From JANNPJ01 sp965200525 (GTDB taxonomy: Bacteria; Actinomycetota; Actinomycetes; Actinomycetales; Kineosporiaceae), in the NCBI GenBank assembly GCA_965200525.1, contig OZ241368.1:4154001-4218000 (forward strand): 64,000 nt of DNA, read 5' to 3'. The notes under the pieces were generated by a model that saw only the letters and a list, made by a program, of their open reading frames with translations, did no database searches and was not told where the DNA came from. A program made the position numbers and the translations under genes. Numbering within the stretch: position 1 is the stretch's first letter; the number at the start of each line of letters is the position of its first letter. Positions 34,053-41,844 of this stretch are shown in pieces.

Positions 34053-35081
34053 ATGAACACCGCACGTAACCATGCCCTCATCGCCCTTGCCACAGCCGGG
34101 CTGCTGTGGGGAACGAGCGTGCCGCTCAGCAAGACGGCCCTGACCGGGTTCGGCCCGGCCTGGCTGACCGTCGTCCGGTTCGCGATCGCCGGCCTGATCC
34201 TGCTCGTCGTCCTGCGCCCGAAGCTCCGCACCGTCAGCCCGGCCCTCACCTGGTGGGGCGCCCTCGGCTACGGCGGCTGTATCATGATCCAGAACATCGG
34301 CCTCGGCCGGACCAGCGTCACCCATGCCGCCCTGCTGATCGGCGCCGTCCCGGTGATCGTGGCCGCCCTGGCCGTGGTCTTCGACCGGGCCCGGGTGAGC
34401 GCCGTGGCCTGGGGCGGCTTCGCCCTGTCGATGGCCGGGATCGCCGTCGTCGCCGGGGCCGGCGGGGGAGACGCCTCGCTGCTCGGGGACGCGCTCGTCC
34501 TGCTCTCGGTGGTGATCGGCTCCGGCTTCACCATCCTGCAGGCCCGCCTGCTGCCCGGCCAGGACGTCGTCGCCGTCAGTGCCGCCCAGTTCCTGGCCTC
34601 CGCGCTGGTGATCCTGCCGGTCGCGGTCCTGACCGAGGGCCTGCCGATGCCGAGCGGTTTCGGCGGAGCCGGCTGGCCGGTCGCGGCCGTACTGGCCGCA
34701 GCCGCCCTGACCACGATCGGCACCGTCCTGCCGTACACCTTGTTCGCGTTCGGGCAGACCGGGGTCGCCCCGCAGGTCGCCGGGGCCTTCCTCAACCTCG
34801 AGACGCTGGTCGCGGCCCTGCTCGGGATCACCCTGTTCGGGGAGCCGAAGAGCATCGCCCAGGGCCTCGGTGCCCTGGCCCTGCTCGGCGGCATCTACCT
34901 CAGCACCGGCTCGCGCAGTGTCCCGGCGCAGGTTCCGGCGCCGGTGCGCGAATCGGCCCCGGTGCTGGCCCTGGTCCGGACGCGCCTGTCCGGCCCGGAA
35001 TTCGAGCCCGAGTGGGTGGACGGTCTGGAACGGGCCGGCGAGCCCGCGTTCGCGCACTCGTCCTGGCGGGCGGCGGCCTAG
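34053..35081 (+). CDS. EamA/DMT-family exporter
   Basis: 342 residues with ten hydrophobic segments in two five-helix EamA repeats. The opening 'ALIALATAGLLWGTSVPLSKTAL' is the family signature, and the second half contains 'TIGTVLPYTLFAFGQTGVAPQVAG'. The ATG at 34053 fits the family start; the frame is open into the divergent promoter but those codons overlap the Lrp leader. After the last helix comes a roughly 55-residue charged cytoplasmic tail. Likely exports an amino acid or similar metabolite under the divergent Lrp regulator. Confidence 0.9.
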   Translation: MNTARNHALIALATAGLLWGTSVPLSKTALTGFGPAWLTVVRFAIAGLILLVVLRPKLRTVSPALTWWGALGYGGCIMIQNIGLGRTSVTHAALLIGAVPVIVAALAVVFDRARVSAVAWGGFALSMAGIAVVAGAGGGDASLLGDALVLLSVVIGSGFTILQARLLPGQDVVAVSAAQFLASALVILPVAVLTEGLPMPSGFGGAGWPVAAVLAAAALTTIGTVLPYTLFAFGQTGVAPQVAGAFLNLETLVAALLGITLFGEPKSIAQGLGALALLGGIYLSTGSRSVPAQVPAPVRESAPVLALVRTRLSGPEFEPEWVDGLERAGEPAFAHSSWRAAA

Positions 35082-35131
35082 AGCCACTCGCTCCGCCCCG
35101 GTCCCGGCTGGATTCACCCGCCGGGGGCCGG

Positions 35132-35152
35132 GGCCCTCAGTTGTCGAGGGCC
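35132..35152. terminator. Hairpin between convergent EamA and lipoprotein genes
   Basis: GGCCCTC-agttgtc-GAGGGCC lies in the convergent junction and includes the lipoprotein stop codon. It is GC-rich with a few Ts after it. A weak to moderate terminator at most. Confidence 0.4.
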
Positions 35153-35613
35153 GGGGCTTTGTACTCCTCGACGCAGATGTCCCGGTAGTCCGGGCCGACA
35201 TGCCGGCGGTAGGTGTCGCGGTCGGGCGTGAACTCCTGCAGCACGCTGACCAGCGAAGCCCCTTCGCGGGCCGATTCCAGATCGGTGGCCGACCGGTCGG
35301 CCACGGCGTTGAACAGATCCTCGGCCCGCAGCCGGTATCCCTGGGCCCGCAGCGCGTCACCGGCGTCGAGAGCCAGGAACGTCTCGTGCAGGGCGTCGCA
35401 CCCGCCGGCCATACCGGTGCCCTTGACCGGCAGTTCGGACTCCACCGGATCCGGTGTGGCCGGGGCGGACGCCGTCACGTCGGCCGCCGTGGTGTCGGCC
35501 GGCACCGCCGCCCGGGTCGGGTTGTCGCGAGTGGCGGAGGCGTAGGAGTCGGTTCCGCAGGCGCTCAGCGAGAGGACGGCGAACACGACAACAGGCAGGG
35601 CTCGGATCCTCAC
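35137..35613 (-). CDS. Putative secreted lipoprotein
   Basis: 158 residues from the GTG at 35613 (the frame is open to 35832 but the extra residues lack sense). The N-terminus 'RIRALPVVVFAVLSLSACG' is a lipoprotein signal with lipobox LSAC, so the mature protein would be anchored on the outer face of the membrane. A Thr/Ala/Pro linker (about 25-55) leads to a roughly 95-residue helical domain with two Cys ('GGCDAL' and 'RDICVEEY') that could form a disulfide. No known family recognised. Confidence 0.65.
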   Translation of the reverse strand: MRIRALPVVVFAVLSLSACGTDSYASATRDNPTRAAVPADTTAADVTASAPATPDPVESELPVKGTGMAGGCDALHETFLALDAGDALRAQGYRLRAEDLFNAVADRSATDLESAREGASLVSVLQEFTPDRDTYRRHVGPDYRDICVEEYKAPALDN

Positions 35614-35888
35614 CCGGCCGAGATTACCGGTTGAGCCTGAGGCCCGAGGCGCAGACTCGACCACCGACCGCGGTTGTTCATCCGGCCGTCGGCGTCGGCG
35701 TCGGCGTGCTGGGCGCATGCTCTGCACAGACGCTCCAGCAGTCCATCGCAAACGTGTACACCTGGTACACGCGGTACCAGGTGCACACCATCGATGGTTC
35801 TCCCAGGTCTGGCGTGACCGTGCGGGCCACACTCGGACTCAGCGTGATCGGACTCGGATTCCGTTGTCGCAGGCCGTTCGAGGTCGAG
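35614..35888. other. Spacer between the lipoprotein and the islet repeat
   Basis: No credible gene. It should contain the lipoprotein promoter. Composition becomes less GC-rich toward the islet. Its main structure is the large dyad at 35754-35788. Confidence 0.5.
35754..35788. promoter_or_regulatory. Large near-perfect inverted repeat
   Basis: Two 15-bp arms, GTGTACACCTGGTAC and GTACCAGGTGCACAC, match at 14 of 15 positions around a 5-bp ACGCG spacer. There is no T-tract after it. It lies 100 bp left of the islet's first msrA repeat. It could be an operator, or a recombination or nuclease site connected with the islet. Confidence 0.6.
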
Positions 35889-36017
35889 TCGGCCCCGGGA
35901 ATTGGTTACTCGGGGGTGGCTGAAGGGCCGGTCACGCCCAGGCCGATCGGGCAGCTGACGCTGGTGCTGTGGCTCGGGCAGTAGCCGTTCGGCACCTTGA
36001 AAAGGCACTGCTGGTGG
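35889..36017. repeat. Direct repeat copy A (msrA 3' end)
   Basis: Identical to 37707-37835 at 127 of 129 positions. The differences are at 35962 (t versus c) and 36006 (c versus t). It covers the last 112 bases of msrA, including the stop, plus 17 bases beyond. Confidence 0.95.
35906..36017 (-). pseudogene. msrA 3' fragment
   Basis: Displaced C-terminal coding end of methionine sulfoxide reductase A (last 36 codons and stop), separated from any start. It still encodes the C-terminal Cys segment 'GYCPSHST' but has Tyr-to-Cys and Gly-to-Ser changes relative to the intact gene. Its right edge joins directly to the nuclease toxin sequence at 36018. Confidence 0.85.
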
Positions 36018-36350
36018 GAGTACTACCGCTCAGCACATAGCTCCCGCGTACGACAGCGGCCATACGCAGAGACCGTCAGACGGCTGACTCGCATCACGAG
36101 CGCCAAGAGCATCAAGGCCAACCGCAAGGTGGCTTGCAAGGGTTTCAAGAATAAGAACCACAGCGACAGTTGCGATGAGTACCCCTTCGCGTCGACGGGA
36201 CAAGGGGCGTTCTTCAAGGGCCGTGCCCGAACCGCCCGCGGGCACGTACCCGTGGGCCAGAACAAGCAGGCCGGCGCGGTGCTGGGGGCGTTCTACCGCG
36301 GCAACCGGATGCTCAACAAGGACGCCTTTTACGTGCAGGTCCAGCAGTGA
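35997..36350 (+). CDS. NucA/NucB-type nuclease toxin tip, 5'-truncated
   Basis: 117 residues in the open frame, the first seven read from the msrA repeat (TTG start, in-frame stop at 35982), so the original N-terminus is missing. The body carries 'CDEYPFAST', the hallmark of NucA/NucB deoxyribonucleases, then 'RGHVPVGQNKQAGAVLGAFYRGNRML' and 'DAFYVQVQQ', which match the C-terminal end of such domains. In actinobacteria this domain often forms the toxic tip of large secreted polymorphic toxins. It is strongly basic, as expected of a DNase. With no export part or verified start, it is best read as an orphan toxin module. The next gene overlaps in GTGA. Confidence 0.75.
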   Translation: MKRHCWWEYYRSAHSSRVRQRPYAETVRRLTRITSAKSIKANRKVACKGFKNKNHSDSCDEYPFASTGQGAFFKGRARTARGHVPVGQNKQAGAVLGAFYRGNRMLNKDAFYVQVQQ

Positions 36351-36871
36351 CTGGCCCGGCAGGGGGCAAGGTCCTGTTCTCCGGGCAGGTGGAGGGCCTG
36401 GACCATCAGTATTTTGTGTTCGCCGACGGAGGTGAGGACGTCCCGGCCGGGGAGGATCTCACGGGTGTCCTGTCCGTCACCGATGACACCTTGGTCGTGT
36501 TCTGCGGGGTCGATACCGACTCCGTGGACGTCACGATCACGGCCGGCGACCCTGGTTCAGCCACCAGTTGGGCGGACTGGGACGACGTCGCGGAAGCCAG
36601 CCTGGACGGCGGCGAGGAAGGCTTGTGGTTGGCCCATGGCGACGGCTCGGCCGTCGATGACGGCGACCTGGCTCCTGGGCGGGTGCCCTATCGCATTCGG
36701 GTGATGGTCAAAGGCCGTGACCTGCGAGACACTGAAGGTGGAACAATTCGGGAACACCATCACCTGCACATATGGCAGCAGCCGTATTCGGCTTCAGTCC
36801 TGCTGCAGGCACGTGACCAGACCGGAGAGGTCCACGGTCGAGCATCGTCTGTCCAGGGGGAGCGGAGTTGA
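36347..36871 (+). CDS. Acidic protein, probable immunity partner of the nuclease tip
   Basis: 174 residues, starting with a GTG that overlaps the toxin stop (GTGA). Very acidic in the middle ('GVDTDSVDVTITAGDPG', 'WADWDDVAEASLDGGEEG'), as in many DNase inhibitors that neutralise a basic nuclease. The likely beta-rich N-terminus and 'REHHHLHIW' near residue 140 are unlike any family I can name. The frame ends just before the next gene's start at 36879. Immunity function is inferred from overlap and charge only. Confidence 0.65.
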   Translation: MTGPAGGKVLFSGQVEGLDHQYFVFADGGEDVPAGEDLTGVLSVTDDTLVVFCGVDTDSVDVTITAGDPGSATSWADWDDVAEASLDGGEEGLWLAHGDGSAVDDGDLAPGRVPYRIRVMVKGRDLRDTEGGTIREHHHLHIWQQPYSASVLLQARDQTGEVHGRASSVQGERS

Positions 36872-36878
36872 ACCTGCG

Positions 36879-37304
36879 ATGAGCAGCCCTACACAAGAGG
36901 TGTCCACTCGCACGCGCTCTCGCATCGGGGCGATCTCCCTGACGACGATCGTGGTAGCGGCCATCGTGGCTTTCGGAGGTTGGTGGGGCCTCGGAAGCCC
37001 CACCCACAGCCCGTCAGCCCATGCGCAGGCCCCCGTCCCCGCGGCAGCAGCCCAGGGAGCGAAGCTCAGCGGCACCGTCATAGACGACCCCTACCCGGCC
37101 GGAGCACGAGCGGCCTACCTGGCCGCCCTGCCTCCCACGGCCACCACGAGCGCTGTCATGCTCGACGCCGGCCTGAAAGTCTGCCAGGCGAAGCGGTCGG
37201 CAGTCCCTGCCAAGGACCTTCCCACCACCGCCACTACCGCCGGCGCCAAGAAGCAAGACGCACAAACGGTGGTGACCACAGCCCTGGCCAAGCTGTGTCC
37301 ATAG
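36879..37304 (+). CDS. Small secreted DUF732-like protein
   Basis: 141 residues from the ATG at 36879. A signal peptide or anchor is clear (about 14-45, 'ISLTTIVVAAIVAFGGWWGLG', with an 'AHAQA' cleavage-like end). The mature part has 'AAYLAALPP ... GLKVCQAKR ... ALAKLCP', the two-Cys helical pattern of DUF732 proteins, which are small secreted actinobacterial proteins of unknown function. It lies 7 bp after the immunity-like gene and overlaps the DUF4240 gene by 10 bp, so the islet behaves as one transcription unit. Confidence 0.65.
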   Translation: MSSPTQEVSTRTRSRIGAISLTTIVVAAIVAFGGWWGLGSPTHSPSAHAQAPVPAAAAQGAKLSGTVIDDPYPAGARAAYLAALPPTATTSAVMLDAGLKVCQAKRSAVPAKDLPTTATTAGAKKQDAQTVVTTALAKLCP

Positions 37305-37741
37305 ACAGCACCCTGCCCGGGAACGACACCTGGTTCTGGGACGTCATCGCCCAAGCACAACCCCCCGATAATGCGGGGGGTGTCTCAGCGCGGGTCAAAC
37401 GGCTGTGCAAGGCCCTCAAAGAGCTCACGCCTCAGCAGCTGCGAGACTTCGACGCCCAACTGTTCTTCCACGCTGCGCAGTTGACAAGCCCGGCATTGCA
37501 AGGCGCCCTCTTCGTCATGCACGACGGCCTCAGTGATGAAGCCTTCGGCGACTTCCGCATCTGGATCATCGCCCACGGCAAGCAAGCCTTCGACGTAGCA
37601 GGAACTAACCCCGACGAACTCGCCACATACATCCGCGACGGTGAACCTGACATCGCCGCTGCCGACGACTTCGCCCGAGCGGCAGAGCAGGCCCACCGCC
37701 GTAAGATCGGCCCCGGGAATTGGTTACTCGGGGGTGGCTGA
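37295..37741 (+). CDS. DUF4240 domain protein running into the repeat
   Basis: 148 residues from the GTG at 37295. 'DTWFWDVIAQAQ', 'LKELTPQQLRDFDAQLFF', 'GLSDEAFGDFRIWIIAHGKQAF' and 'NPDELATYI' correspond along the length of DUF4240, a domain often found near contact-dependent toxin genes and considered immunity-like. The last dozen residues and the stop (from 37707) come from the msrA-derived repeat, so the original C-terminus was replaced or trimmed at the junction. The core domain looks intact. Confidence 0.75.
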   Translation: MSIDSTLPGNDTWFWDVIAQAQPPDNAGGVSARVKRLCKALKELTPQQLRDFDAQLFFHAAQLTSPALQGALFVMHDGLSDEAFGDFRIWIIAHGKQAFDVAGTNPDELATYIRDGEPDIAAADDFARAAEQAHRRKIGPGNWLLGGG

Positions 37742-37835
37742 AGGGCCGGTCACGCCCAGGCCGATCGGGCAGCTGACGCCGGTGCTGTGGCTCGGGCAGT
37801 AGCCGTTCGGCACCTTGAAAAGGTACTGCTGGTGG
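37707..37835. repeat. Direct repeat copy B (msrA 3' end, in the intact gene)
   Basis: Partner of 35889-36017. This copy is continuous with the msrA coding region. The left edge (37707) marks the end of the islet genes. Confidence 0.95.
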
Positions 37836-38410
37836 TAGCTCTCGGCGAAGTAGAACTCCCCGGCCTCGGCCGCCGGCCGGGCCTCGGTGGTGATCGTGCC
37901 GTAGCGGGCCCCGGTCAGGGATGCCTGGTAGCCCGCCTTGGTCGCCTCGTAGGCGACGCGCTGCTCGTCGGTCGTCCAGTAGAAGGCCGAGCGGTACTGG
38001 GTGCCGAGGTCGTTGCCCTGCCGATAGCCCTGGGTCGGGTCGTGCGACTCCCAGAACACCTTGAGCAACTGCTCGGTGCCGACCTGGCCCGGGTCGTAGG
38101 CGACCATCACCATCTCGGTGTGGCCGGTCCGGCCGGTGCAGGTCTCGTCATAGGTCGGGTTCGGGGTGTACCCGCCCTGGTAGCCGACGGCGGTGGTGAC
38201 CACGCCGGGTACGCCCCAGAACGCCTTCTCGGCCCCCCAGAAACAGCCCATGGCCACGTAGAGCACCCGGGTGCCGAGCGGCCACGGGCCCTGCAGCGGG
38301 GTGCCGAGCACGGCGTGCCGCTCCGGCACCGGGTAAGGCCGCGTCGCGCGCCCGGGCAGCGCCCGGTCCGGGGTGATCAGGGTGTTCCGGAATCTGCTGC
38401 CGAAGATCAT
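37724..38410 (-). CDS. msrA: Peptide-methionine (S)-S-oxide reductase MsrA
   Basis: 228 residues. It reduces the S-epimer of methionine sulfoxide. The catalytic Cys is in 'AMGCFWGAEKAFW', followed by 'GGYTPNPTYDETCTGRTGHTE', 'FWESHDPTQ', 'GTQYRSAFYW' and 'AESYHQQYL'. The C-terminal 'GYCPSHSTGVSCP' supplies recycling Cys residues and lies inside the direct repeat, so islet insertion left a full reading frame. The ATG at 38410 is backed by 'aaggagg'. It is transcribed toward the islet. Confidence 0.95.
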   Translation of the reverse strand: MIFGSRFRNTLITPDRALPGRATRPYPVPERHAVLGTPLQGPWPLGTRVLYVAMGCFWGAEKAFWGVPGVVTTAVGYQGGYTPNPTYDETCTGRTGHTEMVMVAYDPGQVGTEQLLKVFWESHDPTQGYRQGNDLGTQYRSAFYWTTDEQRVAYEATKAGYQASLTGARYGTITTEARPAAEAGEFYFAESYHQQYLFKVPNGYCPSHSTGVSCPIGLGVTGPSATPE

Positions 38411-38629
38411 CTGGTCCTCCTTCGGCCGAGTCCTGACGGGCATCGGCCGGACGCCGGGCCTGCGCACCCGGCTGGTGCGGGGCCCGCTGAGCACAACCGG
38501 GGCCGCCCGGCCCACGTTCCCGGGCGGGCCGTCACCGGCCCCGACGTAAGCGGCCGGTAATCCGGCCCGGCCGCCACCGGTTGCTGATTGGCTCTGGATC
38601 CTGCGGCCGGTGTGAGGTCGGATGGAGCC

Positions 38630-39307
38630 ATGGTCATGGAACACCCGCTCGTCGCCACGGCCGAACCGGCCGGGATCCGCCCGAGATCGGCCGGTCTGCC
38701 CGGTCGGCTGACCGCCCTCTACCTGGGCCTGGTGATGTTCGGCACGAGCATGGCTATGTTCGTCAACGCCGGCCTCGGTCTGGTCCCGTGGGACGTCTTC
38801 CACCAGGGGGTCTCGAACCACACCGGCTGGTCGCTGGGCACCTCCAGCATCGTCGTCGGCGCCTTCGTGCTGCTCGTGTGGTGGCCGCTGCGCGAGCGCC
38901 CGGGCCTGGGCACGGTGAGCAACGTCTTTGTCATCGGCCTGTCGCTGGACGCCGCGATCCAGCTGCTGCCCACCCCCTCGGCCCTGGCCGGGCGGATCCC
39001 GCTGATGCTCGGCGGCATCCTGCTCAACGCCTTCGCCACGCTGTTCTACCTCAACGCCCGGTTCGGCTCGGGCCCGCGCGACGGGCTGCTGACCGGTCTG
39101 CTGCGGCTCACCCGGCTGCCCGCCGGAGTACTGAAGACCGGCATCGAGATCAGCGTGGTCGGGGTCGGCTGGGCCCTCGGTGGCAGCGTCGGGATCGGTA
39201 CCTTCGTCTTCGCCCTCGGCGTCGGCCCGGTGATCCAGGCCCTGGTCGCCGTCTTCCCCCGCCTCGCCCTGCCCGGTGGTCCCTCGCCGGTCGCCGTCCC
39301 GGAGTAA
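38630..39307 (+). CDS. YczE/YitT-like integral membrane protein
   Basis: About 225 residues with five or six hydrophobic helices, including 'LYLGLVMFGTSMAMFVNAGLG' and 'LVPWDVFHQGVSNHTGWSLG', the start pattern of YczE/YyaS/YitT membrane proteins. Start not certain: ATG at 38630 or 38636 fits 'ggag' upstream, and the frame is open to 38588. Substrate unknown. It is followed 11 bp later by the cystathionine enzyme. Confidence 0.8.
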   Translation: MVMEHPLVATAEPAGIRPRSAGLPGRLTALYLGLVMFGTSMAMFVNAGLGLVPWDVFHQGVSNHTGWSLGTSSIVVGAFVLLVWWPLRERPGLGTVSNVFVIGLSLDAAIQLLPTPSALAGRIPLMLGGILLNAFATLFYLNARFGSGPRDGLLTGLLRLTRLPAGVLKTGIEISVVGVGWALGGSVGIGTFVFALGVGPVIQALVAVFPRLALPGGPSPVAVPE

Positions 39308-39318
39308 TCTCGGTTGAC

Positions 39319-40560
39319 GTGACTGAGCCGTCGAAATCTCATCGCTGGGCCGATTCCGGATTCTCCACCCGGGCCATCCACGCCGGTTCGGAGCCTGATC
39401 CGGCCACCGGGGCCGTGGTGACGCCGATCTACCAGACCTCCACCTACGCCCAGGACGGCGTCGGCGGGCTCCGGCAGGGGCTGGGCACCGGCTACGAGTA
39501 CTCCCGGTCCGGCAACCCGACCCGCAGTGCCCTGGAGGAGTGCCTGGCCGTTCTGGAGACGCCGTCCGGGCGCAACCAAAGCCGGGCCTTCGCTTTCGCC
39601 TCCGGCCTGGCCGCCGAGGACACCCTGTTGCGCGCGCTCCTGCGCCCCGGGGACCACCTGGTCATCCCGGACGACGCCTACGGCGGCACCTTCCGGCTGG
39701 TCTCGCGGGTGGCCGGCCCCTGGGGGATCGAGAACAGCGCGGCCCACCTGGCCGACCTGGACGCCGTGCGCGCCGCCGTCCGGCCCGGACAGACCCGGTT
39801 GATCTGGGTCGAGACGCCGACCAACCCGCTGCTGACCGTGGCCGACATCGCCGGACTGGCCGAGATCGCGCACAGCGCGGGCGCCCTCCTGGTGATCGAC
39901 AACACTTTCGCCACGCCGTACCTGCAGCAGCCCTTGGCCCTCGGGGCCGACATCGTCGTGCATTCGACCACCAAGTACGCCGGGGGCCACTCGGACGTCG
40001 TCGGCGGCGCGCTGGTCGTGGCCGACGGCGCGAGCGCGCCCTGGATGGACGGCGTCGGTGAGCTCGGCCCTGAGGTGGCCGAGCGGATCGGCTTCCACCA
40101 GAACGCGATGGGCGCGGTGGCCGGCCCGTTCGACGCCTGGCTGGTGCAGCGCGGTCTGAAGACGCTCGCCGTCCGGATGGAACGGCACTGCGACAACGCC
40201 GAACGCGTGGTCGAGATGCTCACCGCCCACCCGCGGGTGGTGCAGGTCTACTACCCGGGCCTGCCCGACCACCCCGGTCACCAGGCCGCCGCCGCCCAGA
40301 TGCGCCGGTTCGGCGGCATGGTGTCGTTCCGGGTGCACGGCGGGCGCGAGGCGGCGCTGTCGGTCTGCAAGCGGGCGTCGGTGTTCACGCTGGCCGAGTC
40401 GCTCGGTGGGGTGGAGTCGCTGATCGAGCATCCCGGGCTGATGACCCACGCCTCGGTGGCCGGTTCGGCTCTGGAGGTGCCCGACGACCTGGTCCGGATC
40501 TCGGTCGGGCTGGAGGACGCCGAGGATCTGATTGCCGATCTGCAGCAGGCGCTGGGCTGA
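39319..40560 (+). CDS. Cystathionine gamma-synthase/lyase (Cys/Met PLP enzyme)
   Basis: 413 residues from the GTG at 39319. PLP-dependent enzyme of the MetB/CGL group: 'FSTRAIHAGSEPDPATGAV', 'PIYQTSTYAQ', 'YEYSRSGNPTR', 'FASGLAAEDTL', 'WVETPTNPLL', Asp in 'VIDNTFATPYLQ' and the Schiff-base Lys in 'VHSTTKYAGGHSD'. The C-terminal 'FTLAESLGGVESLIEHP' is standard. Synthase and lyase cannot be separated by motif alone. It would complete transsulfuration with the beta-synthase at 13457. The frame runs open upstream over the membrane protein but without meaning. Confidence 0.92.
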   Translation: MTEPSKSHRWADSGFSTRAIHAGSEPDPATGAVVTPIYQTSTYAQDGVGGLRQGLGTGYEYSRSGNPTRSALEECLAVLETPSGRNQSRAFAFASGLAAEDTLLRALLRPGDHLVIPDDAYGGTFRLVSRVAGPWGIENSAAHLADLDAVRAAVRPGQTRLIWVETPTNPLLTVADIAGLAEIAHSAGALLVIDNTFATPYLQQPLALGADIVVHSTTKYAGGHSDVVGGALVVADGASAPWMDGVGELGPEVAERIGFHQNAMGAVAGPFDAWLVQRGLKTLAVRMERHCDNAERVVEMLTAHPRVVQVYYPGLPDHPGHQAAAAQMRRFGGMVSFRVHGGREAALSVCKRASVFTLAESLGGVESLIEHPGLMTHASVAGSALEVPDDLVRISVGLEDAEDLIADLQQALG

Positions 40561-40602
40561 GTCGACGAGGCAAACCGTGAGAGATGGTTGCAAGATGGTC
40601 AG

Positions 40603-41844
40603 GTGAGTAGCACTCAACGCCATCCTGCGCCGGTGCGGGCATCGGAGGTGCCGCACGGGTTGAGAGTGGTCGCGGCCTGGGCCTGGCGGGTGCTGCTGAT
40701 CCTGGCCGTGCTCTACCTGCTGGGCAAGACCTTCCTGATGTTCGAGGTGCTGTTCGTCCCGGTCCTGGTGTCGCTGCTGCTGGTGGCCCTGGTCCGGCCG
40801 ATCCACCGGGCGATGGCCCGTACGCCCACCCGCCGCGGCCTGCCGAACAGCCTGGCCGCCCTGCTCACCATCATCTTCGCCCTGCTGATCCTGGCCGCGC
40901 TAATCGCCCTGATCGGCCAGCAGGTCACGGTCGGCTTCCCGAGCCTGCGGGACGACGCCGCGGCCGGCCTGTCCGAACTCCAGCGGCAACTGGCCAACAG
41001 CCCGCTCAAGCTCACCAGTGCCCAGCTCGACCAGTACGTGCAGCAGGTCCAGGACAAGATCAAAGGCAACAGCGGCACGGTCGTCTCCGGCGCCCTGACC
41101 GTCACCTCGACCGCCGAGAAGTTCCTCACCGGGCTGTTCCTCGTGCTGTTCAGCAGCTACTTCTTCCTGTCCGGGGGCGAGGGGATCTGGAGCTGGATCG
41201 TCGGGCTGTTCCCGCGCGAGGTCCGGCCCCGGGTCCGGCGGGCCGGTACCCGGGCCTGGGCCACGCTGACCGCCTACATCCGGGCCACCCTGATCGTGGC
41301 CCTGGTCGACGGCCTGGGCGTGATGATCGGGGCCGCGATCCTCGGCGTCCCGCTGGCCCTGCCGCTCGGGGTGGTGGTGTTCATCGGTGCCTTCGTGCCG
41401 ATCGTCGGGGCCCTGGTCTCTGGCGGGGTGGCCGTCCTGGTCGCGCTGGTCGCCGTCGGCTCGGTGAAGGCGCTGATCATGCTCGGCATCGTCGTCCTGG
41501 TGCAGCAGGTCGAGGCCCACGGGCTGCAGCCGTTCCTGCTCGGGCACGCCGTTCGGGTGCATCCGCTGGGGGTGATCCTGTCGATCACGGCCGGAGTGCT
41601 GCTGGCCGGGATCGTGGGGGCCCTGTTCGCCGTCCCGCTGGTGGCGGTGGTGAACGTGGTCGGCACGTACCTCTCGGGCTCGGACGACGACGAGGGGGCC
41701 AATCCGGAGGAGGAGCGGGTCGGGCCGCTGGCCGACTCGACCGAGGAGTCGGCCGAGAAGGAAGCCGACGAAGAAGCAGAGCAGGAAGCGGACAACGAGA
41801 AGGAGTCGGCCGAGAAGAAATCAGCCGATTCCGTGAGTCTGTAA
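40603..41844 (+). CDS. AI-2E/PerM-family membrane protein
   Basis: About 413 residues with roughly eight hydrophobic segments in the AI-2E (formerly DUF20) pattern: paired N-terminal helices, a soluble helical part (about 105-165), then 'FLVLFSSYFFLSGG', 'VFIGAFVPIVGALVSG' and 'GHAVRVHPLGVILSI'. The GTG at 40603 is preferred; a TTG 15 bp upstream is possible. The last roughly 55 residues are a Glu/Lys/Ala-rich, strongly charged tail. The 3' end overlaps the convergent asparagine synthetase gene by 24 bp. Transported compound unknown. Confidence 0.85.
   Translation: MSSTQRHPAPVRASEVPHGLRVVAAWAWRVLLILAVLYLLGKTFLMFEVLFVPVLVSLLLVALVRPIHRAMARTPTRRGLPNSLAALLTIIFALLILAALIALIGQQVTVGFPSLRDDAAAGLSELQRQLANSPLKLTSAQLDQYVQQVQDKIKGNSGTVVSGALTVTSTAEKFLTGLFLVLFSSYFFLSGGEGIWSWIVGLFPREVRPRVRRAGTRAWATLTAYIRATLIVALVDGLGVMIGAAILGVPLALPLGVVVFIGAFVPIVGALVSGGVAVLVALVAVGSVKALIMLGIVVLVQQVEAHGLQPFLLGHAVRVHPLGVILSITAGVLLAGIVGALFAVPLVAVVNVVGTYLSGSDDDEGANPEEERVGPLADSTEESAEKEADEEAEQEADNEKESAEKKSADSVSL

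Larger units (their letters stand above)
35889..37835. mobile_element. Islet flanked by 129-bp direct repeats of the msrA 3' end
   Basis: About 1.8 kb between two direct repeats (35889-36017 and 37707-37835; two mismatches). It holds a toxin tip, an immunity-like gene, a DUF732-like gene and a DUF4240 gene, all on the plus strand opposite to msrA. The layout is that of an element inserted into the 3' end of a gene that restores the gene and leaves the displaced end on the far side. No integrase or transposase is present, so it is either a remnant or arose by recombination. Confidence 0.6.

Noticed and set aside
35610..36008. Minus-strand ORF between the lipoprotein and the islet
   Set aside because: No family, odd codon use and covers the dyad and msrA fragment; not a gene.
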